Shown piece by piece: positions 45,073 through 53,814 of a stretch of 53,814 nucleotides of DNA (position 1 is the stretch's first letter; every line of letters starts with the position of its first letter). Made by a program: the position numbers and the translations under genes. Origin of the DNA: CAWUKV01 sp963923025 (lineage in GTDB: Bacteria; Cyanobacteriota; Cyanobacteriia; Phormidesmidales; Phormidesmidaceae); contig CAWUKV010000008.1 of the NCBI GenBank assembly GCA_963923025.1, forward strand, positions 1-53,814. The letters run 5' to 3'. The notes below the pieces were generated by a model. It was not told the origin of the DNA. It made no database searches and saw nothing but the letters and a program-made list of their open reading frames with translations.

Positions 45073-45669
45073 ATGCCCCAACTCAATCTGACCGAACTAG
45101 CCGCCTATGTCCAAACGGGAATTATTAGCTTCCCGACCGACACCGTCGCCGCTGTGGCGGCCCGACCTCAACAGGGCCAACTGCTGTACGACTTGAAGCA
45201 GCGCTCGCCAGAAAAGCCGTTGATTTTAATGGCCGCAACAGCAGCCGACCTGTGGCCTTATACCAATGGACAGCCCCAAGAACAGGCTTGCTGGACTGAG
45301 GTAATCACCACCTACTGGCCCGGTCCTCTCACGCTGGTTCTACCTGCAAGTAACAAGCTGCCTGCTGCCATGAACCCAATGCAGACCGGCACCATTGGCA
45401 TCCGGGTCCCCAATCATCCGGTGGCTCGAGCTATTCTGGCGGCTACCGGACCTCTAGCGACGACCAGCGCCAACCGTTCTGGCGAACCCGCCCTAACTGC
45501 ACCGAACGAGATTGAGGCAGCGTTTCCCCAGGTCGGTCTGCTGCAAGAAACGGTGCTGACCGAGCTAATGGCTGGGTATACCGCTCAAGCCTCCGGTGTC
45601 GCCTCGACAGTAGTTCAGTGGACAGGAACTGATTGGCAAACGCTGCGACAGGGTACGATTCATCTGTGA
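45073..45669 (+). CDS. Threonylcarbamoyl-AMP synthase (TsaC/Sua5 family)
   Basis: From ATG 45073 (198 aa). YrdC-type fold motifs: FPTDTVAAVAARP, KRSP-like KQRSPEKPLILM and TTSANRSGEP. It makes the TC-AMP used for t6A37 in ANN-reading tRNAs. No Sua5 C-terminal extension. It lies 29 bp after pgsA; the in-frame extension upstream overlaps pgsA and is rejected. Confidence 0.9.
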   Translation: MPQLNLTELAAYVQTGIISFPTDTVAAVAARPQQGQLLYDLKQRSPEKPLILMAATAADLWPYTNGQPQEQACWTEVITTYWPGPLTLVLPASNKLPAAMNPMQTGTIGIRVPNHPVARAILAATGPLATTSANRSGEPALTAPNEIEAAFPQVGLLQETVLTELMAGYTAQASGVASTVVQWTGTDWQTLRQGTIHL

Positions 45670-45708
45670 TGTATACACCCGCTGGTATAGGGTCGCAGCA
45701 GAAACAGC

Positions 45709-46653
45709 ATGAATGACTATGAATGGATTCGACCTGCGATCGCGCTATCTCCCTGGCTTGTGTTGGCTTTCGCCGCAGGCTATGGCCTCCGGTTGCTTCA
45801 GTTTGGCCGACCTGGGGCGCTAGCAACACCTACCTCAACGCCTGAACCAGACCCACAGCCCAAACCATCACCCGAACCGCCACAGCCCCTGGCCTACCAA
45901 ACACTAATGGCTCAAGAACGCTTCAAAAGTGGATTCTTGGCCCGTACCGCCCACGAACTTCGCTCCCCCATCAACAGCATGGTGGGCCTACATCAGCTCA
46001 TTCTTGAAGATCTCTGCGAAGACCCTGCCGAAGAACGCGAATTTATCGGTCAGGCTCGCGATGCTGCCATGAAGCTGTTGCAGCGGCTGGATACGCTGAT
46101 TGCCGCCTCCAAGCTAGACAGCGGCAGAGAACACCCCAAACTCGCGCCACTCTCGGTTGCAGAGCTATTTCGGATTGTTGAAAACCTCACCTTGCTCCAG
46201 GCTACCAACCACAACCTCCGGCTGACGGTCACCCTACCCGCAGAAACTCAATCGGTGTGTGCCGATGGCCGATGGCTGCGATCGCTACTGGTCAGTCTGG
46301 TTGAGGATGCAATCTCCAACACCCCCTCAGGACACATCAAGCTTTCGAGTCAATCTGTTGCAGGAGACAAGATACTGCTGTGCATCGCTTCAGATCGTCC
46401 AGCAGCATCTCTAGTTCAAGCCTTAGATGCTATCGGACAGGCAGATACTACACCCACAGATACAAACGCTGAGTCAATAGCCACTACAGCCTCACTGCCG
46501 CCCATTCATCTTTCCACTGGGCTTGTTCTATCCATTGCCCAGTTGATGCTGCCACAGATGTTTGGACAGCTAGATATCGACTCAGACAACAACGGTGGAG
46601 CAATCGTCAAAATCTCGCTGCCCGTCGCTGTTGCAGAACTTATCCAGGCCTAG
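45709..46653 (+). CDS. Sensor-kinase-like protein with degenerate ATPase domain
   Basis: The 314-residue protein has an N-terminal membrane helix (LSPWLVLAFAAGYGL), a Pro-rich linker and a HisKA domain with His82 (TAHELRSPINSMVGL). The HATPase part has a recognisable N-box-like segment (EDAISNTPSG). However, the G1 DxGxG is absent (SDRPAASL) and the G2 glycines are reduced (STGLVLS). It probably cannot autophosphorylate on its own; it may act as a dimer partner. It ends in a 4-bp overlap with the convergent hlyD gene. Confidence 0.8.
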   Translation: MNDYEWIRPAIALSPWLVLAFAAGYGLRLLQFGRPGALATPTSTPEPDPQPKPSPEPPQPLAYQTLMAQERFKSGFLARTAHELRSPINSMVGLHQLILEDLCEDPAEEREFIGQARDAAMKLLQRLDTLIAASKLDSGREHPKLAPLSVAELFRIVENLTLLQATNHNLRLTVTLPAETQSVCADGRWLRSLLVSLVEDAISNTPSGHIKLSSQSVAGDKILLCIASDRPAASLVQALDAIGQADTTPTDTNAESIATTASLPPIHLSTGLVLSIAQLMLPQMFGQLDIDSDNNGGAIVKISLPVAVAELIQA

Positions 46654-48269
46654 CTACCCGAGCGGAAGTTGTCAGCCTTGCGCACAAATAGGTCGGTGAA
46701 GAAGGTAATGATCCGGCGTTTGCGCAGCTTGATACTGGTGTTCAAAGACATGCCCGAACGTAGCGTCAGACTTTGACCGTCGGCATCCAGCGTTTGAGAC
46801 ACGAGCCGCACCTCTGCCGGGAAGCGATAGAACGAGTAGATGTCATCTGGAGGCAGGGCATCAGAACCGATTTGAGTGAGGTACCCGTCTACGCTACCGA
46901 ACTCACTGTAGGAGTAGGCATCAATGCGGATATCGGCCTTCTTACAGCTAGCCATGATGGCCGCCATATCGTCTGCCAGAGCTGCAGCCTGACATTCCTC
47001 ACTAATTTGGACGAAGCCAATATCTTGGTTTGGAATGAAAACCCGTGCAACTAAATTGTCCTGGGGCACAATTTCCAGAATGGGCTCCGTCGAGTTAGCG
47101 GCATACCCGGGCTGGTTGGCTTTGAGGTTAAAGACCACACCACTGACCGGTGCTCTCAGTTCCTGGTAAGAAATTTGAGTTTCAAGCTGAGCAATTCGGC
47201 TGTCAGTTTCCTGCAAACGACTCGTATTACTGAGAACGGTCTGACCGAGGTTACCTTCAATTGAGGCAATCCGCTCATTGTTGCTACGAATCTGACTCTG
47301 GCGAGACTCCCGAAACTCCAGGTTAGCCCGGTCGATTTCGACGCGGGCCTGGTTAATCTGCTCACGCAGTCGACCCACCTCATCTTGAAGTGTGTTTACT
47401 CGGGTTCGCCGAGTGTTGACTTCCTGCTCTTGCTGTAGTCGATTCAGACGAGCCACGGCACCATCAGCTTCCAGGTTTTGAAAGCTCTGTAGAATTTCCT
47501 CGTTAGTACGCAGATCGTTTTGGGCGTTGACGAGTTCGCTTTGCGTCTGACTCAGTTGCCCCTCCAGGTCAGCAATCCGAGAGCGGTTCTGCTCCTGCCG
47601 CTCGGCCAGTTCGCCTCGGGCGGATTCAACTTCGCTGCGCTGTGACTCCGAAAGACCGCTAGTATCGCCGCTGAGCTGAGCCTGAAACACTTGGTTGCTG
47701 CTGGCCAACGTTGTTTTTTCTTGTAAGCGCAGGTTAAGGTCACCGGTCGCCGTCGGCGAGAGTCCGGCAACTTCACCAGACTGCTGTGCTCGATAAAACT
47801 CTACCTCCCCAGCAAGCTGCTGCCGGATTTGACGCAGAGAGGCCAGCTCAGCCTGTGCAGCGGACTGGTCAAAGGTGATCAGCACCTCTCCCGCTTCAAC
47901 CAGATCGCCTTCCTCAACGTGAATAGTCTGAATCACACCACCGCTGGGCGTTTGAACCGGCTGCACAACACCAACCGGTTCAAGCTTCCCTTGGGCAGCG
48001 ACGGTTTCTTCGACTTTGCCAAAAATGGCGAATAGCACGCTGATGGTGGTAATACCCAAAATGCCCCAGACCACAGCAATGGCCCAGCGGGGGGATTGCC
48101 GCAGGATAACGGGCTGGTCGAACCGCGCGGGGCGCTGAAAGTCGCGTTCAGCGATACCACCCACGTCAGCTGCATCGCTGTGTGGGTAAGTTCCATTGTT
48201 ACCGTTAGATTGAGCGCCGTTGGCGTGGTTTCCGTTTCCACGGACGCCCATGTTGATTTGATTCGTCAT
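46650..48269 (-). CDS. HlyD-family membrane fusion protein of a type I secretion system
   Basis: The 539-residue protein has an Asn/Gly-rich cytoplasmic N-terminus, a membrane helix (61-83), a lipoyl-like segment (TPSGGVIQTIHVEEGDLVEAG), a long coiled coil and the matching C-terminal half (APVSGVVFNLKANQPGYA). It links the ABC transporter to a TolC-like outer-membrane channel. Third in the operon; no TolC or RTX-type substrate gene in the window. Confidence 0.92.
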   Translation of the reverse strand: MTNQINMGVRGNGNHANGAQSNGNNGTYPHSDAADVGGIAERDFQRPARFDQPVILRQSPRWAIAVVWGILGITTISVLFAIFGKVEETVAAQGKLEPVGVVQPVQTPSGGVIQTIHVEEGDLVEAGEVLITFDQSAAQAELASLRQIRQQLAGEVEFYRAQQSGEVAGLSPTATGDLNLRLQEKTTLASSNQVFQAQLSGDTSGLSESQRSEVESARGELAERQEQNRSRIADLEGQLSQTQSELVNAQNDLRTNEEILQSFQNLEADGAVARLNRLQQEQEVNTRRTRVNTLQDEVGRLREQINQARVEIDRANLEFRESRQSQIRSNNERIASIEGNLGQTVLSNTSRLQETDSRIAQLETQISYQELRAPVSGVVFNLKANQPGYAANSTEPILEIVPQDNLVARVFIPNQDIGFVQISEECQAAALADDMAAIMASCKKADIRIDAYSYSEFGSVDGYLTQIGSDALPPDDIYSFYRFPAEVRLVSQTLDADGQSLTLRSGMSLNTSIKLRKRRIITFFTDLFVRKADNFRSGS

Positions 48270-48285
48270 GACCTATCCGTTTTGA

Positions 48286-51270
48286 TTAACCGTTTCCTTG
48301 TTGCTGTTGCAGGCAGTAATAGCGACCTTTCAGGTCAATCAGCTCTTCGTGGGTGCCAACTTCAACAATGGCACCTTTTTCCATGACCAGAATTTTGTCG
48401 GCGTGGCGTAACGCCCCGAGCCGGTGGGTAATAAAAAACACGGTGCGTCCCTTTGCCCACTTCATCAGGTTGGCCGAAACCTGAGCTTCCGTGTCGTAGT
48501 CAAGGGCGCTAGTCGCCTCGTCCAAGATTAGCAGACGCGGATTTTGCAGAATGGTGCGTGCGATCGCAATCCGCTGTCGCTGCCCGCCTGAAAGTGACGA
48601 GCCCCGTTCACCCACCCGACTGTTATAGCCCACAGGTAAGTTCATGATGAAGTCGTGGGCACAGGCAATCTGTGCTGCGCCGATAATAGCGTCCGTCTCT
48701 GCGGCAGGATTGGTTAGGGCAATGTTTTCCTGCACGGTACCCTCAAACAGCAAACTGTCTTGGGGCACAATACCCACCTGCTGACGCAGCGAGTAAAGCT
48801 CCACTTTGCTGATGTCGTAGCCATCGATCAGGATACGGCCTGCGTCTGGGTTGTAGAGGCGCGGCAACAGCTTCATCATCGTACTTTTACCCGAGCCGCT
48901 CTGACCGACGATGCCGATGAACTGACCGGCCTCAAAATCGATATTAATGTTCGCCAGTTGTAGAGGACCTGAGGCACCGAATCGGAAGGAAATATTCTCG
49001 TAACGAACGTTACCGTTGACCTCTGGCATGGGAATCTGACTACGCTGTTCAGCCTCCTGCTCTTGCGGGTGGTCAATAATGTCGCTTAGCCGCTCTAGAG
49101 ATAGCGCCGTCTCTTGGAAGTTTTGCCACAGCTGAGTCAGACGCAGCAATGGCTGGGTCACATACCCCCCAATAATACGGAAAGCGATTAGTCCACCCAT
49201 AGACATTTCCCCTTCCAAAACCAGGAGTGCACCGAACCATATCACCAGCAACGCTGACATTTTGTTTAAGAAGTTGCTAGCCGAGCCCGCTGTTGTCGAG
49301 GTCAGGACGGTCTTGAAACCGTCACTGACATATCGGGCATAGCGTGATTGCCATTTCCAGCGGGTGTTTAGCTCGATGTTTTGGGCTTTTACCGTCTGTA
49401 CACCAGATAGCGCTTCTACAAGAAATGATTGAGTCTCAGCATTGCGTTCGGCTTTAGCTCTGAGCTGTCCACGTATAATGGGGGATACGAAAAACGTTAG
49501 CCCAATAAATAATGGAATCGTCAGTAGCGTAACTAAGGTCAGTTTGGCGCTGTACAGCAACATGACCCCAATGTAGACAACAGAAAATACTGCATCTAGC
49601 ACTACTGTGAGAGCTGTACCTGTCAGGAACTGGCGAATATTTTCTAACTCATTGACCCGGCTGGAGAGCTCACCTACTGGGCGACGGTCAAAGTATTTGA
49701 GCGGTAGCCGCAGCAGGTGGTCAATAGTTTGCGACGCCAACGTCAGATCGATTCGATTTGTGGTGTCTACAAACAGATAGGTTCGTAAACTTCCTAGAAT
49801 CGCCTCAAATACGGCGGCAATCACCATGAACGTACCCAGAACATGGAGTGTATCAACGCTGTTTTTACCAATGACCTGATCGATGACCTGATGAATCATC
49901 AATGGATGGGCCAGACCAAGCAGTTGATAGAAGAACGAAGCGACCAGCACCAACGACAGAACGCCTCGATACTTCTTGATTGAGGGCCAGAACCAGGACA
50001 GCCCAAACCGCTGCTGGGGTGTCTCCGATGTGGGCTCCAGCATTAGCACCTCACCCTCGTTGCCCCAGATTTCAGCAAAGGCTTGGGGAGAATGGCGAAT
50101 AAGGCTCCGCTCTTCTGGAAAGCCAATGACACACTCACGATCGCTGGTTTCGTACAGCACAGCGAAGCTGTCACGCCAGCGAATCAGCGATAGCTTGGGC
50201 AGTCGGCCAATCGAAGTGGCCGGAATTTTAGCTAGCTGTGGCTTCAGTCCCAGCAAATCTGCTACAGCGCCACAGGACGAAAGAGAAAGCTGCCCTAACC
50301 GGTCGTGCTGGTTTGACAAAATTCGTCGTACGACATCCCGCTTGAAGGGCATGTTCAGATGCTGAGCGATCATTTCAAAACAGCTCACCACAGCATCAAG
50401 TTCGCCCCGTCCTCGCACCAGCGGGTAGTTTCGGTTTGAACCGTCAGTATCTTCCTCGACGAAGCTAGGGGCCGCAGGAACATCTCCTGCATAGGGGATG
50501 CTGTTGTAGTTAGGAGTAGCGCTTTCTGCGGAGCCCACAGCAGACACCACCTCAGGAACGACCACTCGGGATTCAGAAAGCGCTTGGGTCGGTAGACCAA
50601 CTAAGCGAGCACCGTTTGAGGTCAGTACCTGTAGTCGATCTCCGGTTAGGTTCAGGATTTGTCCAACCCCAAATTCAGAAACCTTACCCTGGCTGACAAA
50701 CCAGGTTCTTTGGGGGTCAAGCTTATTTGCATCTAAGCGACCAAAGGCTATTTTCTGCGTAACGATGCCTGTGGAAACCAGCTCCTGCACCCGACTGGGT
50801 AGATCTTTGACAGTTTCGGCCTGCCCTTTGTAATAGCCGCTCAGCAGTTCAAACAGTTCAGCCAGGTAACAGCAGCCATTCACCCCCTTAGCAAAAGCGA
50901 CCTGCGTCTCAATCAGTTTTTGAAACTCGGTTGCCGGAATCGTTAAAGCGACAACCTCTGAAGACGCGATCGCGCTTTCGCAGGCCCGTCGCCGCACCAG
51001 TCCAGCAATGCCCAGCGTGTCACCCGCAGACAGCCGCGCCAGCGTCATGGGATTTTGGGTGTAAGGGTCGTAACCCAACAAGCGGGCCTGCCCCTCCATG
51101 ATCACCACCACCTGATGGGGGAGCGATTCCCGCCTGAGGATGGGCTGACCAATGCGGTAGCGAAGCTGCTGACATTTAATAGCTAGCGACTGTAGGGCCG
51201 TAGGCGATAACCGATCGAAGGGCCAAACCGTCTCTAAGAACTGATCGAGCGATGCTTGGGTATAAGTCAT
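48286..51270 (-). CDS. Type I secretion ABC transporter with N-terminal cNMP-binding and C39-like domains
   Basis: The 994-residue protein has a cyclic-nucleotide-binding-type domain (~15-130), an uncertain segment (~155-235), a C39-like domain (~280-400), six membrane helices (~430-720) and an ABC domain (~755-985; GQSGSGKST, SLSGGQRQRIAIA, LLILDEATSAL). In the C39-like part the catalytic Cys position is Ala293 (LDAVVSCFEM) and the usual His is Phe (DSFAVLYE), so it is a non-cleaving, CLD-type domain, as in HlyB. It exports a protein to the outside with HlyD and a TolC partner. Confidence 0.93.
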   Translation of the reverse strand: MTYTQASLDQFLETVWPFDRLSPTALQSLAIKCQQLRYRIGQPILRRESLPHQVVVIMEGQARLLGYDPYTQNPMTLARLSAGDTLGIAGLVRRRACESAIASSEVVALTIPATEFQKLIETQVAFAKGVNGCCYLAELFELLSGYYKGQAETVKDLPSRVQELVSTGIVTQKIAFGRLDANKLDPQRTWFVSQGKVSEFGVGQILNLTGDRLQVLTSNGARLVGLPTQALSESRVVVPEVVSAVGSAESATPNYNSIPYAGDVPAAPSFVEEDTDGSNRNYPLVRGRGELDAVVSCFEMIAQHLNMPFKRDVVRRILSNQHDRLGQLSLSSCGAVADLLGLKPQLAKIPATSIGRLPKLSLIRWRDSFAVLYETSDRECVIGFPEERSLIRHSPQAFAEIWGNEGEVLMLEPTSETPQQRFGLSWFWPSIKKYRGVLSLVLVASFFYQLLGLAHPLMIHQVIDQVIGKNSVDTLHVLGTFMVIAAVFEAILGSLRTYLFVDTTNRIDLTLASQTIDHLLRLPLKYFDRRPVGELSSRVNELENIRQFLTGTALTVVLDAVFSVVYIGVMLLYSAKLTLVTLLTIPLFIGLTFFVSPIIRGQLRAKAERNAETQSFLVEALSGVQTVKAQNIELNTRWKWQSRYARYVSDGFKTVLTSTTAGSASNFLNKMSALLVIWFGALLVLEGEMSMGGLIAFRIIGGYVTQPLLRLTQLWQNFQETALSLERLSDIIDHPQEQEAEQRSQIPMPEVNGNVRYENISFRFGASGPLQLANINIDFEAGQFIGIVGQSGSGKSTMMKLLPRLYNPDAGRILIDGYDISKVELYSLRQQVGIVPQDSLLFEGTVQENIALTNPAAETDAIIGAAQIACAHDFIMNLPVGYNSRVGERGSSLSGGQRQRIAIARTILQNPRLLILDEATSALDYDTEAQVSANLMKWAKGRTVFFITHRLGALRHADKILVMEKGAIVEVGTHEELIDLKGRYYCLQQQQGNG

Positions 51271-51315
51271 AGGTCTATGAATATTGCCTCGTGCAGGCCA
51301 GATTGGCGCTTACCG

Positions 51316-52062
51316 TCAAGCCACTGGCATCGAATCGAGCGTTTCGTTTAAAAGCCGCACTTCGGTTTGCTGAAGCTGCTGCTGGAGCCATCCTTTGTAC
51401 AATTCATCCAGCATGCGAGACCGAGTCGCCTTATCAAACTGAATCGGCAAGAATTTTTCTAACCGAGCAATGACGTACCACTCACCAATTGGGGTAGGAG
51501 CCCAAAGCTGCCCTGGCTGGCTCACAGATAAAAGCCGACCGAGTGTCGGATGAGGCACGCTCAGCTCCACAGGACCAATCAGTCCGCCAGTCTGGGCTTC
51601 TTGCCCTGCTGAATAGGTTTTGGCTAACTCAGCAAAAGACACCTCATCATCCTTCAGGCGGAAATAAAGCTCCTGGGCCAAGCTCGCGTCTTTGGTGCGA
51701 ATTAGCGAATACAGTACCCGATCAAGCTGGGTCTTACGCTGTAGAAAGTGCGATTCAACCTGTCCACCCCAGGTCTGCTCCTTAAAGCGGGCCAGTTTGA
51801 CCTCTTTGAGGGCCACCTGCTGCACCTTTTCAGCACTGAGTCCCTGTTGTTCACGCCAGGCCGTCTGCTGCTCTGGCGTTAGCAATTGCCGGTCTGCGTA
51901 GTACTGCTGACAGGCTTGCTCTGGGCTACAGTCAACGACTGAGATCGCTTCATCCACAATCACAGCCTGTATTAATCGCGGTAGCAGATCATGCTGTTCA
52001 AGCTTGCCTAGTAGACTGCCAGGGTCCAGCTGAACCTGCCCGATTTGTAAAATAGCTGCCAT
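51316..52062 (-). CDS. PpiC-type peptidyl-prolyl isomerase of the secretion operon
   Basis: From ATG 52062 (248 aa). SurA-like N-terminal helices and a parvulin domain (FAELAKTYSAGQEAQTGGLIGPVE). No signal peptide, so it probably works in the cytoplasm on the secretion substrate. First gene of the PpiC-ABC-HlyD operon, a combination common in cyanobacteria. Confidence 0.85.
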   Translation of the reverse strand: MAAILQIGQVQLDPGSLLGKLEQHDLLPRLIQAVIVDEAISVVDCSPEQACQQYYADRQLLTPEQQTAWREQQGLSAEKVQQVALKEVKLARFKEQTWGGQVESHFLQRKTQLDRVLYSLIRTKDASLAQELYFRLKDDEVSFAELAKTYSAGQEAQTGGLIGPVELSVPHPTLGRLLSVSQPGQLWAPTPIGEWYVIARLEKFLPIQFDKATRSRMLDELYKGWLQQQLQQTEVRLLNETLDSMPVA

Positions 52063-52883
52063 AGGGTAGGAAATAATAGGTAAACGACCTGATACCACAC
52101 GCCATTTCGTGAACTAGAAAGACTCCCGAATCCAGCGAACTAGGTCACCCAGTCAGTAGAACTGACTCAGCATCCCACCGCAAAGACCAGTGACAAGCTT
52201 CCATAAAATATAGAACGAGCCACCACCGCCATCAGATTCAGCTCAGCTGCTCTAGATACAGTTCATAATGTACTTTGTATAGATAGACATCGAAAAGTTA
52301 AGACTAGAAAAATAATATAGGTTGCATCTCAACAAAGAAACGATAATTTCAGCAATCTTCTTGGCATCTTTGCTGTAGCACTGACCCCCTTTCACTAAGC
52401 CTGGATAGTCACACTAAGCTTGGATAGTCACCCTGCCTACTTGTGCAGGAATCGTTTAAGTTACTCAACCCCAGGCCTCAGCCTTCCTATTCTTCGTCTG
52501 ATTCTACCCAGACCAGGCTGCTTTACCCTTTCTTCATAAGATTCCTTCCCAGCCAGAATAGCCATCAGCGGCCTTACGGCAAAGCTGTAACACGTAAGCT
52601 TTTATACCAAGTGGACCGGCGTACTGGGAACCCTACCCGCGTGGCACTAGCTATGGTCATCGCTAAAGCTGCTACACGCTGATGTGCTCACGCTAAACCA
52701 CTGACCACATTGCGCCCAGGCACGTGCAACCCATCTGAGGGAGTCAGTCAACGGTGAATAGCTAGCCTTAATTATTCGATAGCATGTCACACGATTTGAT
52801 TTACTTACGGTCAAATGCTTAGCAGCTCGCTTTCCTCTTGCCGGTAAACGGTAACCGCTCTTTTACAGTTGCGAAACCGCTAC
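52063..52883. other. 821-bp gap: tandem repeat and MITE copy 8
   Basis: It holds two tandem copies of the 19-bp unit CACTAAGCYTGGATAGTCA (52393-52430) and a decayed MITE copy (52558-52659). No gene is convincing; the 79-codon frame at 52443 runs into the MITE. Confidence 0.5.
52558..52659. repeat. MITE-like dispersed repeat, copy 8 (degenerate)
   Basis: A decayed copy in the orientation of copy 4: left ATAGCCATCAGCGGCCTTAC, right end GGCACTAGCTATGGT. Confidence 0.45.
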
Positions 52884-53228
52884 TTACTGGTCTAACAGCG
52901 CAATACCGGCTTCACTCACAGGCAATAATTGTTGATCAACAGTAAACGCCATCCACATCTCTTCGTGGGGCTGAATAATATTACCCGTCAATGCGCATCG
53001 TTCTTGGCGTTGGGCCTCAGCAGACATAATCGTGCGAATTTGCTGACGGTCTATCCGGAATTCTGGATCGTCCAAATGTTGACGTACATAGTCCCAAAGC
53101 ACATCGCGCACAAGTGCCTGGTAGCCCTGGTTGCCAGCGAGTTCCTTGAGCTTGTCGATCAGTTCTCGCTCAAAGCGGATGCTGGTGACTTGCATTTCGG
53201 TAGTTGGGGACTGGGTTTTTAGGGCCAT
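52884..53228 (-). CDS. Ribbon-helix-helix-type protein
   Basis: From ATG 53228 (114 aa). The N-terminal half (VTSIRFERELIDKLKELAGN) resembles a CopG/Arc-type ribbon-helix-helix DNA-binding fold. The second half (QERCALTGNIIQPHEEMWMAF) is a small unknown domain with one Cys. It could be a transcription factor or an antitoxin, but no toxin gene is adjacent. Confidence 0.75.
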   Translation of the reverse strand: MALKTQSPTTEMQVTSIRFERELIDKLKELAGNQGYQALVRDVLWDYVRQHLDDPEFRIDRQQIRTIMSAEAQRQERCALTGNIIQPHEEMWMAFTVDQQLLPVSEAGIALLDQ

Positions 53229-53447
53229 GATCTGTCTCAAGGTCGGTTTCTAAGCGCTTTACAAAAAAAGTCCAAAAAAGCTGGACAATTCCATACTACA
53301 TCTGTAGCATGTGAATAACGTTGTCGGACAGGCCAAATCTTCCAAAGGAAGTAGCTTGTTGCCAATGCTCATAATCAGGAACTAATCCGGTCGAATTAGT
53401 TTTCTCATTCCCAACGCATTTCTCAGAGGTTTAATCCTTCAAGAATT

Positions 53448-53814
53448 ATGGATATCAACGCTGCTATAACCACCAACACAAGGCAATCTGCCAGATCAGA
53501 GATATCTGCGATCGCATCCAACTGTCTTTCCTCCTGGCTAGGCATGGGTCGCTATGCAGCTAACGACCCGGCAGTACAGCTTTCAGTGCTGAATGGTTTG
53601 GGAATGTTTAAGCGGCTTCAGCGGATTGCAGATGCGCACTTTAGCTCGACTGGCTCTGGCTATTTTGGCATACGTGCGATCTCAGCGATTCTCGTCTCTG
53701 GCCGTCTCTATAGTTCGTCTATTAAAGGACGCATTGGCAACCCGACAGAAGGCCCAGCCAAAACCCAAGATTGCCTAGGCTTCCACAACCTGGAAGACCA
53801 AACACACAACGTAT
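53448..53814 (+). CDS. Partial ORF running off the window end
   Basis: ATG 53448 opens a frame with no stop through the last base (122 codons). Residues such as WLGMGRYAANDPAVQLSVLN and FGIRAISAILVSGRLYSS look protein-like. No family recognised; no clear ribosome site. It may be a chance frame. Confidence 0.35.
   Translation, partial: MDINAAITTNTRQSARSEISAIASNCLSSWLGMGRYAANDPAVQLSVLNGLGMFKRLQRIADAHFSSTGSGYFGIRAISAILVSGRLYSSSIKGRIGNPTEGPAKTQDCLGFHNLEDQTHNV

Noticed and set aside
52443..52682. 79-codon plus-strand ORF
   Set aside because: The second half is the degenerate MITE copy 8 and the composition is not protein-like.
1..53814. tRNA, rRNA, CRISPR, prophage
   Set aside because: No T-loop/anticodon pattern, rRNA segment, spaced repeat array or phage gene was seen by eye; a tRNAscan/Infernal run would be decisive.

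Overview
The window is about 53.8 kb of cyanobacterial chromosome with moderate GC. I base this on some thirty copies of the HIP1-type octamer GCGATCGC, on a phytol-kinase-like protein and a geranylgeranyl-reductase-family protein, on a fused ThiO-ThiG enzyme, and on a cNMP-domain type I secretion ABC transporter with a PpiC-type partner. A filamentous Leptolyngbya/Phormidesmis-type organism is my guess, not a demonstration. I see no rRNA, tRNA, CRISPR array, phage or intact IS element.

Layout. 1-5.5 kb: the tail of an unknown gene, then a minus-strand phosphorelay operon (OmpR-type regulator with fused HPt and receiver domains, large PAS/GAF hybrid kinase, CheY-like protein). 5.6-25.2 kb: a stress island holding Hsp20, a GroEL paralogue without GroES, a tandem Usp protein, a phosphoribosyltransferase, an M48 protease, a pentapeptide protein, a GerMN protein, a RetSat/CrtI-like flavoprotein with an MDR reductase, a phytoene/squalene-synthase-like protein, a P-type ATPase, a 2TM protein, a VWA protein and several small unknowns. 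25.3-46.6 kb: mostly housekeeping genes: DUF4336, thiOG, ferredoxin, cimA, the YfiH-type laccase-domain gene, hrcA, mnmA, sat, an orthocaspase-like protein lacking its catalytic dyad, a geranylgeranyl-reductase-family gene, frr, pyrH, phytol kinase, bactofilin, an HPt protein, a CDF transporter, pgsA, a tsaC/Sua5 gene and a degenerate kinase. 46.6-52.1 kb: a type I secretion operon (PpiC-like, ABC, HlyD). 52.1-53.8 kb: a repeat-rich gap, a ribbon-helix-helix protein and an ORF running off the end.

Main discovery. Ten intergenic sites between 5.9 and 24.4 kb share one promoter architecture: two 11-bp direct repeats of about CCTCAYARNTT followed, at almost invariant spacing, by a TANNNT -10 hexamer. 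TCA occupies positions 1-3 in 10/10 sites, A14 is 10/10, and the hexamer starts at position 26 in nine sites and 27 in one. Every site points at a gene, and my scan by eye found none in the other ~35 kb. The layout is that of a PhoB/OmpR-class box replacing the -35. I propose one locally concentrated stress regulon (Hsp20, GroEL, Usp, M48, GerMN, carotenoid-type flavoprotein, 2TM and small proteins). Its regulator may be the OmpR-type protein encoded next to the island, but that link is inference only. The gene mix recalls the mycobacterial DosR dormancy regulon.

A second layer is a ~105-bp MITE-like repeat (TIRs beginning TATAGC, about 28 bp) present in eight copies, one of which supplies the 3' end of a small box-controlled ORF.
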